In this document: positions 20,469 through 30,603 of the stretch, one piece after another | Layout of the letters: each line of letters opens with the position of its first letter | Position numbering within the stretch: the first letter of the stretch is position 1 | Assembly: GCF_001311375.1 (NCBI RefSeq) | Contig: NZ_BBAS01000005.1 | Coordinates: 1-64,000 of the forward strand | DNA length: 64,000 nucleotides | Direction of reading: 5' to 3' | DNA from: Limosilactobacillus equigenerosi DSM 18793 = JCM 14505 | GTDB taxonomy: Bacteria; Bacillota; Bacilli; Lactobacillales; Lactobacillaceae | Translations under genes and position numbers: made by a program | The notes under the pieces: model-generated | Databases searched by the model: none | What the model was told of the DNA's origin: nothing | What the model saw: the letters and a program-made list of their open reading frames with translations, nothing else

Positions 20469-20622
20469 ATTTTTCTTAATAATTAGTTTTCATTTCAAAA
20501 TTGTCATACGTTTTCCGTTTAAGATAATTAACTTCATCCGATGAATATCTTTAAAAAAAATTAAGCCGCATCTATACTCAAGATATCCTAAAGTAAAGAC
20601 AAAAAAAACAAAGGATTTTATC

Positions 20623-20988
20623 ATGAATCAAAAAAAATCTAAATTAATTGCAAGTTCCCTAATTGCGCTAGGAATTGTCTATGGTGATATTGGAACCTCA
20701 CCTTTGTATGTAATCAATGCATTAATTAATAATGCAGGGGGAACGCAATATCTCACCCCTTCATACATTATTGTAGGTTGTATTTCACTAGTTTTTTAGA
20801 CTTTAATGTTAATTACCACCATCAAGTATGTCCTAATTGCGTTACGTACTGATAATAAAGGCGTTGGAATTTTCATTACTGGCCTAGCGTTTTATTTACA
20901 TCGTAATAACATTAAACGAATTCTGAATCATAATGAAAACATGGTAAAGTTTGGCCTTGGTTATCAACGGCGGCTTCGAAAGCAATAA
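20623..20988 (+). pseudogene. Chimeric pseudogene: 5' kup fused to 3' plsY
   Basis: The first part repeats the start of the intact kup at 33978 ([45 protein letters not shown]) and includes a similar leader with ATCCTAAAGTAA. It carries an in-frame stop where kup has Trp (TTT TAG ACT) and one extra Ile codon. At about 20862 it switches to the last 42 or so codons of plsY (GIFITGLAFYLHRNNIKRIL to YQRRLRKQ), in frame, with several base differences from the copy at 8.0 kb. This is a real recombination scar, not a single-base error. Confidence 0.88.
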
Positions 20989-21056
20989 TTTTTATTCATG
21001 ATCTACTTATTTACTAAGTCTAATTTGTAATCAAAGTAAATTTAAGCAAACATAAT

Positions 21057-21101
21057 AAATCCGCTATTGAAGTATGATTTAGTTACTTCAATAGCGGATT
21101 T
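21057..21101. terminator. Bidirectional terminator
   Basis: AAATCCGCTATTGAAGTA (21057-21074) and TACTTCAATAGCGGATTT (21084-21101) form a perfect 18-base-pair stem. It separates the chimeric pseudogene from the end of the urease/nickel operon. Confidence 0.88.
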
Positions 21102-21137
21102 ACTTTATTTCTAAGTTTATTAAGATTATTTCTCTAT

Positions 21138-21632
21138 TTAATCTAAAAACTTAAAATCCTCATGGTAATACAATTGATCAATATTTTTAGCATAATTATG
21201 ATTAAATTGTGTTAATTCACGATGTTCATCGCTTTGTTGCCATTTCTGTAATTCTTTTGGATTAAACCAACAAGTTAATACTGCTACATTTGATGAATTA
21301 TGATTATCTTTTAACCAATACATTCCATTACAGCCTTCATGATTCTCAGTCATGAACTTTTGTAATTTAGCTTGCCATACTTCTTGTTCTTCAACACCTA
21401 ATTTAAACACTTCCAACCGCCCAATTCCAGATAATTTAGCATTAGAACTAAAGCCCCAAATTTGATAGCTAATTGGGGTCGTATAAATGCTTTCAATATG
21501 TTCCGTTAAATCAAATAACGCATACCGATTATGGTCTAATTCATACGCTAATCGCAAATTTCGCTTTGGGTTATCTGCTTTAACCATCTTCATAATTGAT
21601 TCTGACCCCGTTGTATAGTGTAAATATTGCAT
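21138..21632 (-). CDS. ABM (dimeric alpha-beta barrel) domain protein, copy 2
   Basis: Intact 164-residue paralogue of the gene at 14311-14804, identical over YLHYTTGSESIMKMVKADN and ending YYHEDFKFLD. The C-terminal half (FMTENHEGCNGMYWLKD, NVAVLTCWFN, HRELTQFNHNYAKN) suggests an antibiotic-biosynthesis-monooxygenase fold. It starts 13 bases after cbiO and is the last gene of the long urease/nickel operon. Its role is unknown. The first 70 residues have no family I recognise. Confidence 0.6.
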   Translation of the reverse strand: MQYLHYTTGSESIMKMVKADNPKRNLRLAYELDHNRYALFDLTEHIESIYTTPISYQIWGFSSNAKLSGIGRLEVFKLGVEEQEVWQAKLQKFMTENHEGCNGMYWLKDNHNSSNVAVLTCWFNPKELQKWQQSDEHRELTQFNHNYAKNIDQLYYHEDFKFLD

Positions 21633-21645
21633 TTATATCACCGCC

Positions 21646-22366
21646 TTATAAATAATCAATTTTATCTAATAACTCCGGAAAATCATCATGATCAAATTTT
21701 CCCGTAATCGTCCCCGTCTCACTAAACAAATATGCAGAATCTACCATTTCACTAATTTGTTTAAAATGATGGCTAGATATAATAATTGTTTTACCAATAG
21801 AATGCAATTTATTAATAATCATTTTTACCATTTTTCGGTGACGTGGTGATAACCCATTAAATGGTTCATCAAAAACTATTACTGATGGATTCATAGCCAA
21901 TACGCTTGCAATTGCGACTAACTTCTTCTCACCACCCGAAATTTGGTATGGAACTCGATTACGTAATTTTTCAATTTCCATCAGTTTAAGCATGTCATCA
22001 ACACGGGTCATAACTTCTTTTTCTGTTAAACCTAAATGCCGTGGACCAAATGCAATCTCATCTTCTACTGTCATATTGAATAATTGCACGTCACTATCTT
22101 GAAACACAAATCCAATCTGTGAATATAATTGGCCAACCTTAGTTAAATCATTTAAAAAAAGTTTGATCAATTAACAAATTATCAAAATGATAACTTCCCG
22201 CCTGAAGTGGTAATACTCCCGTTAAAATTTTCATTAATGTTGATTTACCAGCACCATTAGGTCCTACAAAACAAACTGATTCCCCATCATTAATTGTTAG
22301 GTTAATATTATTAATACCGTTTGTTTGATTGTAATTATACTTACCATCCACAATTTTAATCATCAT
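21646..22366 (-). CDS. cbiO: Nickel/cobalt ECF transporter ATPase (frameshifted here)
   Basis: Cytoplasmic ATP-binding subunit of an energy-coupling-factor metal transporter. Walker A is [12 protein letters not shown], the signature is [13 protein letters not shown], Walker B is [12 protein letters not shown], and the switch is ISSHHFK. The repaired length is about 240 residues. One extra T in a T run near 22157 splits the frame. It overlaps the cbiQ stop (TAATGATG), so it is translationally coupled. Its place between urease accessory genes and transporter partners points to nickel for urease. Confidence 0.85.
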
Positions 22367-23164
22367 TAGCCTCTACTAAAAATAAATACCATTATTACTA
22401 CCACTAGTTGCAGTAATTCCCAACCATCATATCGATTAAACTTGTACTTCTGTCTCACAAGTGCTGGTTGATAGTACCCTCGCATTAACATTGCTTGATA
22501 AACCTCAACACTACGTTGTTTCGCAGATAGATATAGTTTTCCAATAATATTTCCTACCATCTTTCTATCTACCGGTTGTCCTATTGACCGTAACTGAATA
22601 CTATTTAATACTTCAAGTAAATATGATCCTAATGTATATGTATACTTAATCATAATATCTAATGTTGTAACAATTACTGTCGGAACCCGTAATTGGCGTA
22701 ACGCAATAAAAAATCTTGCCAATTAGTGCTATTCAAGTATATGGAAGTTTGCATCATAACTAAACCAATGCGGATTAAAAACAGGCCAACATTATGATGT
22801 CCCATAAAAATACTTGGTCCAATTAAAATTAGCGACATCAACAGCAACTGCCCTAATTTTTTTTAAAGTTTGTATCATTAATTTAGCCGGAAAAGTGACT
22901 AACTTTATCAGTAAATATAGAGCCATTAACCACAGAAAAATTAATTTGTATGAGCATAAAATCAAAATTAAATTAATAACATATACTAGTAAACTAATAA
23001 TTGGAGTTGATTTAGATTTTGCTAGTTCTTTAGGTCGTGTTAGTTGATTTAGCAATGATTTAATTACTTTTAAATTTAAACTAATTATTCCCAATTTGGC
23101 TTTTTTTAATGGTTGGTAAATCATCACTTTTAACAACTAACCAATTAGGCAATTTATTATCCAT
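22366..23164 (-). CDS. cbiQ: Nickel/cobalt ECF transporter transmembrane (T) component (frameshifted here)
   Basis: Membrane coupling subunit linking CbiM to CbiO. The true start is the ATG at 23164, overlapping the cbiM stop by eight bases, giving [15 protein letters not shown]. Several helices and the Ala-x-x-x-Arg-Gly coupling motif (QAMLMRGYY) follow. Three one-base breaks occur: in A runs near 23105 and 22860, and in a T run near 22710. The repaired length is about 266 residues. The stop overlaps the cbiO start. Confidence 0.8.
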
Positions 23165-24161
23165 GATTTCGACCACTTGATGATGAAATAATCTTAGCTA
23201 AAATTACAAAAATAATAATTGCTGAAATTGCACTTAAAATGTAACCAATTGGTAATGAGGTTCCTGGAACAGTATAATCACTAAATATTGCTTGATAGTT
23301 AATCCCATGTACCATTCCGTGTGGAAGTGAATTAGCCAAATGATCATGTTTCATTAAAGCTAATAATTCTCCATTTGACCATTCACCAAAAGCAGTTCCA
23401 TTTGCAATTAAACCGATGGGACACAAGATAATTAAAATTGCTAATACCCAATATAATTTTCGATAACTATCTTCTGATTTATCAACAATATTTAGCTTAG
23501 TTTGATAAATTTCATTTGGGGCCACCCGTTTTACAAATCGATAAACCATAAATGTAAAGAATGCTTCAATCCAGCCTGCTACCAATAAATGGGCAAACAA
23601 CATAGCTGGTATGGTTACCTTTAATCCATATGGACAATATAATGGCGCTCCATTTGCAGTATGAGCAACTAAAGGTTGGATCCCTAACAATATTCCAGCC
23701 ATTAATGCGGCTACATTAATTCCAATATACGAACCAACAATAGTTCCCAAATTAGGATGGTGGAACTTTCTAAAAATGGCATAAACCGCATAGCCAACAA
23801 ATGGCATCACAATTGCCATATCAAAAATATTAGCTCCTAACGCTAAAATCCCACCATCACCGAATAAGAATGCCTGAACAATCAATGCAACCGTTACTGA
23901 TATACTAGCCGCATATGGTCCCATCAAAATTGCTAAGAGAGTTGCCCCTACTGCATGTGCAGTTGTCCCCCCAGGGATTGGGACATTAAACATCATCATC
24001 AAAAACGACAATGAGGCCCCAATTCCAAGCATCGGAGCTAATCCACGTTGTTGATTCAACTGAACCTTTACCTGATGCCCGGCATAACCAATTATTGGTG
24101 TTGAGATTAACAACATTGTCGTACAAGTCGCAGGACTTAAATAATTATCAGGTATATGCAT
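23157..24161 (-). CDS. cbiM: Nickel/cobalt ECF transporter substrate subunit, CbiM/NikM with fused N-component
   Basis: The 334-residue membrane protein begins MHIPDNYLSP, the mature N terminus whose His2 helps coordinate the metal ion in this family. GGTTAHAVGATLLA and FGDGGILALGANIF follow. After about residue 235 come a large extracytoplasmic loop and a final helix like CbiN/NikN, so M and N are fused. Placement inside the urease operon suggests nickel rather than cobalt; no cobalamin genes are nearby. Confidence 0.87.
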   Translation of the reverse strand: MHIPDNYLSPATCTTMLLISTPIIGYAGHQVKVQLNQQRGLAPMLGIGASLSFLMMMFNVPIPGGTTAHAVGATLLAILMGPYAASISVTVALIVQAFLFGDGGILALGANIFDMAIVMPFVGYAVYAIFRKFHHPNLGTIVGSYIGINVAALMAGILLGIQPLVAHTANGAPLYCPYGLKVTIPAMLFAHLLVAGWIEAFFTFMVYRFVKRVAPNEIYQTKLNIVDKSEDSYRKLYWVLAILIILCPIGLIANGTAFGEWSNGELLALMKHDHLANSLPHGMVHGINYQAIFSDYTVPGTSLPIGYILSAISAIIIFVILAKIISSSSGRNHG

Positions 24162-24185
24162 CTTTTTCCCTCCCTTTTTTAACTA

Positions 24186-24554
24186 TTAACTTTTAACAGC
24201 CTTCACTCCTAATTGATAGGTAATAAGACCAATCACCATTGTTAATACAATATAGCCTAATGCAAGTAAACTATTACTAGTCAACCAAACTTGTCGCGTA
24301 TTTTCTGCAAATTCAGAAAAGGTTGTTAAACCACCACAAAAACCAGTTGATAAAAATGGTAAAAACCAACTTTGTTTTATTCGTTGCGTAGCTAATTGAG
24401 TTAATAAACCAATTAAAAAGCAACCTAACATGTTTACTACCCAAATTGCCATTGGCTGTGACCAAGCACCAATTGTTTCAATTCCCAAATTTCTAACAAT
24501 TGCTCCCAAACTGCAGCCAATGCCAACTAAAATTAATTCTTTTCCTTTTGTCAT
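24186..24554 (-). CDS. crcB: Fluoride exporter CrcB/Fluc, subunit 1
   Basis: The 122-residue protein has four helices and shows GCSLGAIVRNLG near the N terminus, WVVNMLGCFLIGLL with the conserved Asn, and STGFCGGLTTFSEFA with the Gly-Gly-Leu-Thr-Thr-Phe-Ser motif. It forms a dimeric channel that lets fluoride out of the cell. It lies between a second crcB and cbiM in the urease/nickel operon. Gram-positive genomes often carry two adjacent crcB genes whose products may form a heterodimer. Confidence 0.9.
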   Translation of the reverse strand: MTKGKELILVGIGCSLGAIVRNLGIETIGAWSQPMAIWVVNMLGCFLIGLLTQLATQRIKQSWFLPFLSTGFCGGLTTFSEFAENTRQVWLTSNSLLALGYIVLTMVIGLITYQLGVKAVKS

Positions 24555-24567
24555 TACCGATCTCCGT

Positions 24568-24932
24568 TTAAACCAGTGTTTTTAATTTCATACCAATTAA
24601 AAATAAAAACATGCAAACTCCAACGCAAACAATCCAATACCCCATCGCTAGCTTAATTTGGTGCTGCTTAATCATTCCCCAAACTTCTTTCGTAAAAGTT
24701 GAAAATGTCGTTAACCCACCAGAAAAACCAATTGCTAAAATTAATTGCATTGAATTAGTTAAATCTTGATCATGAATTGCTTGTACAATTCCACCTAAGA
24801 AACAACAACCAATAATATTAGCCATAATGGTTCCCCAAGGAAGTCGATGGTTATCACTATTTAATACCGTTGCTAACAAACTTCGCAAACATCCACCAAA
24901 AAAGCTCCCACACCAACAAATATTGCTGCCAT
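24568..24932 (-). CDS. crcB: Fluoride exporter CrcB/Fluc, subunit 2 (frameshifted here)
   Basis: The four-helix protein has ANIIGCCFLGGIV and AIGFSGGLTTFSTFTKE, the Fluc signature. I place the start at the ATG at 24932 behind GGAGGAG, which gives MAAIFVGVGAFFGGCLRSLL after one missing T near 24893 is restored. The start lies two bases after the ureD stop, so it is coupled to the urease accessory genes. The repaired length is about 121 residues. Confidence 0.87.
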
Positions 24933-24934
24933 TA

Positions 24935-25782
24935 TTAAACTCCTCCACCTTGATTATTCTTCCGTAAATTAATGCGAGTTAAGTCATGAACCATTTCACG
25001 ATAATAATTAATAAATTCCATCATAACTTGATGATTTTGATATGCGCTCATTCCTAAAATTCGTAAAACCATCCCATGATGTTCAGTTAATGAAATCCCA
25101 TAACGACATTTTGAATTCAATGTCGCTAAAAATTGACGCATCATATCAACTAATGCTGTATTAACTGCTTCGTCAATAATTACTACTGAATTAAAATTAT
25201 TAAAGCCTTCAAAAAAAACCTAATTCGGCCATCTGATGTTGCTGTGGGTTAACAATTAAAAAAATCGTTATAAACTAATTCATGATCATATTTAATGGTT
25301 ACCTTTTGGGATACTTGCCCAAATTGAAACGGTTGATCATCTGGTGACCACCCCCGCGTCAAACCATCGGTTAAAATCAATTTAGCCCCTTTTTCCATAT
25401 TAACCGTTGTTGATTGAGCAAATTGAGCATCTTTATATGGAATCGTTTCATCGATGTAATATTCTAAAAATGCATCTTTCTTAACTGTTAATTCATTAGT
25501 TTGTTTCGTCACATGACCATGCTCACATTTATAAATATAATTTGGTGTTTGGGTTGTCAATATGGCATGTGCTTTTGTATCTAGTTGAACAGTTTGCAGG
25601 TATCGTTCTCCTTCTACAAAACCACCACCAGTTGAAATTAAAAAATAATACGGTAAATCACCATTGGCCATAATATTTGATGAAATTCGTGAATTTCCTT
25701 GATGGTACGTTTTCGTCGCTAATGTACGATTATTTTGATATGCAAACCGAATATCAATTACTCCGTTGTATTGCGTACTCAT
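24935..25782 (-). CDS. ureD: Urease accessory protein UreD (frameshifted here)
   Basis: Part of the UreD-UreF-UreG complex that delivers nickel to apo-urease. Characteristic segments include ISTGGGFVEGERY, AILTTQTPNYIYK, FLEYYIDETIPYKDA and GWSPDDQPF. It begins at ATG 25782, overlapping the ureG stop (TAATG). Breaks in T runs near 25255 and 25215 separate YNDF from the C-terminal part (MRQFLATLNSK, LRILGMSAYQN). The repaired length is about 282 residues, as expected. Confidence 0.88.
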
Positions 25783-26399
25783 TAATCTAATCCCTCAAGT
25801 AAGCATTCTGATTTAATCCATTTAACAACTTCATCCAGTCCTTCATCAGTCTTTAAATTAGTAAATAGAAAGGCCCCATTACCACGGAAAGTTTCTGAAT
25901 CTTGCTTCATCTTATCTAAGTCCGCTCCAACATATTGGGCTAAATCAATTTTATTAATAATAAATAAGTCTGACTTAATCATTCCTTGACCTGCCTTACG
26001 TGGAATTTTTTCACCTTCAGCTACGTCAATAATATAAATTGAAAAATCAACTAATTCGGGACTAAAAGTGGCTGCTAAATTATCACCACCACTTTCAACA
26101 AAAATTAAATCTAAGTTATTATCAAAACGATTTTCTAAATCATCAATTGCAGCCATATTCATTGATGCATCTTCTCGAATTGCAGTATGGGGACAACCAC
26201 CAGTTTCAACCCCAATAATTCGATCACTATCTAAAACCGAATTTGCCGCCATATACTCAGCATCCCACTTTGTATAAATATCATTGGTAATTACTGCCAT
26301 TTCATAATCACCATTCATCCGCCGTGTTAACCGTTCAATCAATTGTGTCTTGCCTGAACCTACTGGTCCCCCGACTCCAATTCGTACTGCTCGTTTCAT
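25782..26399 (-). CDS. ureG: Urease accessory GTPase UreG
   Basis: SIMIBI-class GTPase that powers nickel insertion. The P-loop is [13 protein letters not shown]. Other motifs are [18 protein letters not shown] with the conserved CPH nickel site, [11 protein letters not shown], and [12 protein letters not shown] for guanine recognition. Length is 205 residues. I chose the ATG at 26399 behind GGAGG over a longer reading from 26453. The gene is intact. Confidence 0.95.
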   Translation of the reverse strand: MKRAVRIGVGGPVGSGKTQLIERLTRRMNGDYEMAVITNDIYTKWDAEYMAANSVLDSDRIIGVETGGCPHTAIREDASMNMAAIDDLENRFDNNLDLIFVESGGDNLAATFSPELVDFSIYIIDVAEGEKIPRKAGQGMIKSDLFIINKIDLAQYVGADLDKMKQDSETFRGNGAFLFTNLKTDEGLDEVVKWIKSECLLEGLD

Positions 26400-26419
26400 T
26401 TGTTGTTCCTCCAATCTTT

Positions 26420-27129
26420 CTATGACATAAATAACGCGCGTTTTGCGTTTCATGATTGATTTGTGCTAATTCTAATCCTGGTGTATTAGCTCCTAAGTAA
26501 CTTACATCGTATTGACAACTTTCTTGATATAAATCCCCCAGTTGTTTAATAATACGATTTAACACCACTTGGCCTTCTCGTTGTCCCAACGGAATTGCTC
26601 GAACTGCATTTTGAACTAAGGTTGAAGCTACACTGTAACCATACATTAAATAAGCATCCTGCTTAGATACCCCTTGATAATGAGCAAAAATTGCAAATAC
26701 AATTGCCGGGTTACCATAAACTTTCCCGTGTTCCATCAATTCAGCATACTGATTTAAATCTTTAATTTGGTTACCATAAATTTTCTGAATCAGAATTACC
26801 ATTTGTTTAGCAATTACCTTCGTTCCATCCCGAGTTTCCCGCGCTAGTGTCGATTTAGTAATAACATCATCTAAATACTGTAATTGGTTAAAATTGTCAC
26901 AATCTAAAGCCTGATATACTAATAACGTTAGTAGTCCTTCACCATATTTAAATTGTGATTGGTAATAATTTGTTAACCATTCGCTAAATTGATTAGCATC
27001 ATCAATTAAGCCATTTCTTAAATAATTTTCCATTCCAAATGAATGATTAAACGTTCCAATTGGAAACGTTGAATCACAAATTTGAAATACGGCTAAATTC
27101 CGTAACCTTGTTTCTAATTTATTTTCCAT
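26420..27129 (-). CDS. ureF: Urease accessory protein UreF (frameshift near C terminus)
   Basis: Helical activator that bridges UreD and UreG. Typical UreF features are [19 protein letters not shown] at the N terminus, [10 protein letters not shown] at about 96 and [15 protein letters not shown] at about 193. As written, the frame runs on into ureG. Restoring one T near 26435 gives a tail ending RLFMS and a stop at 26420, the usual UreF ending and length (about 235). It overlaps ureE by 11 bases. Confidence 0.88.
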
Positions 27130-27574
27130 TCGTCAAGTCCGCATACCGCATTGGTTGATCCAAAGTAACTTTTTTAATTTCGTAGTTAACTCGATGCTTA
27201 TCCAAAGTTAAAACCACAACTTTATCAAATAGTAAGGTAATTTGCCCATTTTGCACTTGAATTGGTTTATGCAAATTTCCTAATAAATGGGCAATTACAC
27301 CCATTTCATTAATATCCTTAGGTGTAATAACGATTGCCTCATCAGCTAACACATTTAAAACCAGTAATTCATGATCGCCTAATTGGAAAGTCGTTCCATT
27401 CTCCATAATTTGGGATGGATCTTCTAATCGGATCCCATATTCATTACCATGGTCAGTTTTTACTCGCAAAATTGACTTCATCAAATCGTCGCTACTTACG
27501 GTTGCTGTTTCTAAATGATAAGTATCAATATTAGGAATTTCTTCAATCTTTCGATATACATGTGTTAAAATCAT
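27119..27574 (-). CDS. ureE: Urease accessory protein UreE
   Basis: Nickel metallochaperone. The 151-residue protein has the N-terminal peptide-binding domain and a C-terminal metal-binding domain ([12 protein letters not shown]). The C-terminal tail [11 protein letters not shown] is not a His-rich tag, unlike Klebsiella UreE. It is the first gene after the terminator-like hairpin that follows ureC, and overlaps ureF. Confidence 0.92.
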   Translation of the reverse strand: MILTHVYRKIEEIPNIDTYHLETATVSSDDLMKSILRVKTDHGNEYGIRLEDPSQIMENGTTFQLGDHELLVLNVLADEAIVITPKDINEMGVIAHLLGNLHKPIQVQNGQITLLFDKVVVLTLDKHRVNYEIKKVTLDQPMRYADLTNGK

Positions 27575-27591
27575 TTTCTTGTCCTTTCAAT

Positions 27592-27623
27592 AAAAAAGGA
27601 AGCACACCTAAACATGCGCTTCC
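27592..27623 (-). terminator. Terminator or attenuator between ureC and ureE
   Basis: On the minus strand GGAAGCGCA (27615-27623) pairs with TGTGCTTCC (27598-27606), with one internal mismatch, and is followed by six T. It lies ten bases past the ureC stop and 18 bases before the ureE start. It would reduce accessory-gene expression relative to the structural subunits. Confidence 0.75.
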
Positions 27624-27632
27624 GTCCATTAA

Positions 27633-29354
27633 TTAATAGAAGTAGTACCGTTGAGCCAACGAAATTGTATCAGCTGGCTCACACGAAATTAATTTCCCAT
27701 CAATTGTAACTTCAAAGGATTGCGGATCAATCTTGATTGTCGACGGCGTGTAATTATTTAATTTCATATCCCGTTTCGTCAAGTTCCGTGTATTATGAAC
27801 TGGTAAAACAATCTTATCTAAACCTAATTGTTCCTTAATTCCATGATCATAGGCATATTGAGAAACAAAGGTGATACTCGTAGAACTAACTGCCTTACCC
27901 TTAGCACCGTATAAATCGCGCATTTGCCGTGGTTCTGGGGTTGGTAAACTTGAACTAGCATCTCCCATGACACCATATGCAATCATCCCGGCCTTCAAAA
28001 CCATCTTTGGCTTAGTCCCAAACATCTTAGGTTCCCAAATTACTAGGTCAGCATATTTACCAACTTCAATTGAACCAATGTAATCGGACATTCCGTTCAT
28101 AATCGCTGGATTAATCGTATATTTAGCAACATACCGCTTAATCCGATTATTATCGCTAAATTCTGAGTCGCCATCTAACGGTCCTAATTGTTGTTTCATC
28201 TTGTCAGCTAATTGCCAACAACGCATAGCAACTTCACCAACCCGACCCATGGCCATAGCATCAGAAGTCATTACACTCAACGCCCCCATATCATGAAGGA
28301 CGTCTTCAGCAGCAACCGTTTGTTTCCGAACCCGTGATTCAGCAAATGAAACATCTTCTGGTACTTTTGGATCAAGGTTATGACAAACCATCGTCATATC
28401 AAACAATTCATCAATTACATTTTTCGTGTACGGGTTCGTTGGGTTTGTTGATGATGGTAAGACATTCTTTTGTCCCGCAACAACCATGATATCAGGCGCG
28501 TGACCACCACCAGCACCTTCAGTATGGAAAGTATGGACCGTCCGCCCACCAAATGCGTTAATCGTATTTTCAACAAAACCACCTTCATTCAAAGAATCGG
28601 TATGAACTGCGAATTGAACATCATACTTATCGGCAGCTTTCAATGAATTATCAATTCCGGCAGCAGTAGCACCCCAGTCTTCGTGAGTCTTAATTGCAGC
28701 AGCCCCTGCTTCAATTTGTTCACCGATTGTTTCTGGAGTTGCCCCAGCCCCTTTAGCCATAAAACCAAAATTTAATGGTTCATTTTCAACTGACTCTAAC
28801 ATCCGGTGCATATGAAATTTACCGGGTGTCGTCGTAGCTGAATTAGATCCATCTGCAGGGCCGGTCCCACCACCAAATAAAGTGGTAATCCCATTATCTA
28901 ATGCTGCATGTGTCAAATATGGTGACAAATAGTGTACGTGGAGATCAATTCCACCTGCCGTCACAATCATTCCTTCACCGGAAATTGCTTCAGTGCTGGC
29001 TCCGACAACAAAATCAATCTTATCCATTAAGTCTGGATTTCCACCCTTCCCAATTGCTAAGATCTTACCGTCACGAATCCCAATATCAGCTTTATAAATC
29101 CCAGTGTAATCAATGATTGTAGCATCAGAAATAATCGTGTCAGCAACTAATGGGTTATTTTCACGAGTTTCCGTAGCATTAACTCCCATGCCATCACGAA
29201 GAACCTTTCCGCCACCAAACTTACTTTCTTGGCCATGAACTGTTAAGTCTTTTTCAATTCGGGCAAATAAATTCGTATCTCCTAAACGGACGCTGTCTCC
29301 CGTTGTTGGGCCGAACATTTGTGTAAACTGCTCGCGATCCATTTCAAAACTCAT
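27633..29354 (-). CDS. ureC: Urease alpha subunit
   Basis: Catalytic subunit of urease (573 residues, intact). The nickel ligands can all be placed: His139 and His141 in DLHVHYLSP, the carbamylated lysine Lys222 in [11 protein letters not shown], His251 in AVHTDSLNE, His277 in [15 protein letters not shown] and Asp365 in [12 protein letters not shown]. The flap carries Cys324 and His325 in MVCHNLDPK. All residues needed for activity are present. It lies downstream of ureA and ureB in the usual order. Confidence 0.97.
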   Translation of the reverse strand: MSFEMDREQFTQMFGPTTGDSVRLGDTNLFARIEKDLTVHGQESKFGGGKVLRDGMGVNATETRENNPLVADTIISDATIIDYTGIYKADIGIRDGKILAIGKGGNPDLMDKIDFVVGASTEAISGEGMIVTAGGIDLHVHYLSPYLTHAALDNGITTLFGGGTGPADGSNSATTTPGKFHMHRMLESVENEPLNFGFMAKGAGATPETIGEQIEAGAAAIKTHEDWGATAAGIDNSLKAADKYDVQFAVHTDSLNEGGFVENTINAFGGRTVHTFHTEGAGGGHAPDIMVVAGQKNVLPSSTNPTNPYTKNVIDELFDMTMVCHNLDPKVPEDVSFAESRVRKQTVAAEDVLHDMGALSVMTSDAMAMGRVGEVAMRCWQLADKMKQQLGPLDGDSEFSDNNRIKRYVAKYTINPAIMNGMSDYIGSIEVGKYADLVIWEPKMFGTKPKMVLKAGMIAYGVMGDASSSLPTPEPRQMRDLYGAKGKAVSSTSITFVSQYAYDHGIKEQLGLDKIVLPVHNTRNLTKRDMKLNNYTPSTIKIDPQSFEVTIDGKLISCEPADTISLAQRYYFY

Positions 29355-29365
29355 GTTACTACCTC

Positions 29366-29695
29366 CTATTCCGCGTCTTGGTTTTTGTCAAGGTAAGTAT
29401 TGGCCTTATTATTAAATCCAAAGACACGCCGCTTACCACCAAAATCAATTAAATTAACTTGCTTTTCTTCACCAGGTTCAAACCGAACCGCCGTTCCAGC
29501 TGGGATATCTAACCGCTTTCCCCAAGCTTTATCCCGATCAAATCGCAATCCTTCTTCATTAGCTTCATAAAAATGGTATTCGGATCCAACTTGAACCGCA
29601 CGGTCACCAACATTTTTAACCGTTAAAGTAATTGCATCATAACCAACATTGTAAGGAACCTTTTCACTTGATAATTTGTATTCTCCCGGAATCAT
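29366..29695 (-). CDS. ureB: Urease beta subunit
   Basis: At 109 residues it is the separate beta subunit of the trimeric bacterial urease. It shows [28 protein letters not shown] with the conserved aromatic pair, and [31 protein letters not shown]. It ends 11 bases before ureC. Confidence 0.96.
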   Translation of the reverse strand: MIPGEYKLSSEKVPYNVGYDAITLTVKNVGDRAVQVGSEYHFYEANEEGLRFDRDKAWGKRLDIPAGTAVRFEPGEEKQVNLIDFGGKRRVFGFNNKANTYLDKNQDAE

Positions 29696-29716
29696 TTATC
29701 GATACCTTCCTTTCAA

Positions 29717-30019
29717 TTAACGAATTGGATCATGAATTGTGATTAATTTCGTTCCGTCAACAAAAGTTGCTTCAACTTGAATCATTGGAATCATTTCAGG
29801 AACCCCTTCCATCACATCTTCTCGTGTTAATACATGAGCCCCTTCATCCATTAGTTCAGCCACCGTTTTGCCGGCCCGAGCTCCTTCTAACAAGAAGCTC
29901 GTAATTAAAGCAATACTTTCTGGATGATTTAACTTAATCCCATTATCCTTGCGTTGTTGTGCAATCATGCCAGCGAGACTAATCATCATCTTTTCTTGTT
30001 CGCGTTCTGTAAGTTGCAT
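29717..30019 (-). CDS. ureA: Urease gamma subunit
   Basis: The 100-residue gamma subunit begins [16 protein letters not shown] and shows [19 protein letters not shown] and [20 protein letters not shown], all conserved in the family. It follows ureI by 63 bases and is the first structural urease gene. Confidence 0.96.
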   Translation of the reverse strand: MQLTEREQEKMMISLAGMIAQQRKDNGIKLNHPESIALITSFLLEGARAGKTVAELMDEGAHVLTREDVMEGVPEMIPMIQVEATFVDGTKLITIHDPIR

Positions 30020-30082
30020 AAGATAGACACCTTCCTTTCATAAATCAACAGCTAGATTATTTAGGCCATAAATTCAGTAACA

Positions 30083-30576
30083 TTAAGAAACCTGGAATCC
30101 AGCCGTCACAATCCCTTCAATGACTCCTAACCATCCAGGGAAACTTCCTAATTTCCACTTGAGATTGTTAGTTAAGAATCCTGTTAACCACAGAATTCCC
30201 CAAGCCCACCAAATTAAACCGTAGACCCAGTTGCCACCAAAGTTTTGAAAACATAAATAGCCGGCCGGAATAGAGTTAATTGCAACAAATAGACTAAACC
30301 ATCCATATAAGCGTTGATCTAAATCAAAAATCGTATTAATTGCCGTATATAAATACGTAAATGCAAATAGTAACCCAGTTGCACTGGCAAAGAACCAACT
30401 ATTTGGCTTGTTATCAATAATTCCCCATGACAAAGCTACAATATTTAAAATTAAACTTAATCCACCTGTGAAAAAATTCATTACCACTAAGGATTTATCA
30501 TTAATTTTTTTTCAATTGATGCCAACCCATTACTAATTAAAACAATACCAACATATAGTAGAATTGTGCCGAGCAT
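30083..30576 (-). CDS. ureI: UreI/AmiS-family urea channel (frameshifted here)
   Basis: Membrane protein of about 164 residues with six helices. The C-terminal part carries NWVYGLIWWAWGILWLTGFL and FPGWLGVIEGIVTAG, characteristic of UreI/AmiS. The start is ATG 30576 behind GAGGTGAG. One A is missing from an A run near 30505, which otherwise leaves only the reading from 30487. In Helicobacter the homologue is an acid-gated urea channel. Its position between amt and ureA supports urea uptake for the urease. Confidence 0.85.
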
Positions 30577-30603
30577 GTTAACTCACCTCTTTAATTATTT
30601 AGC

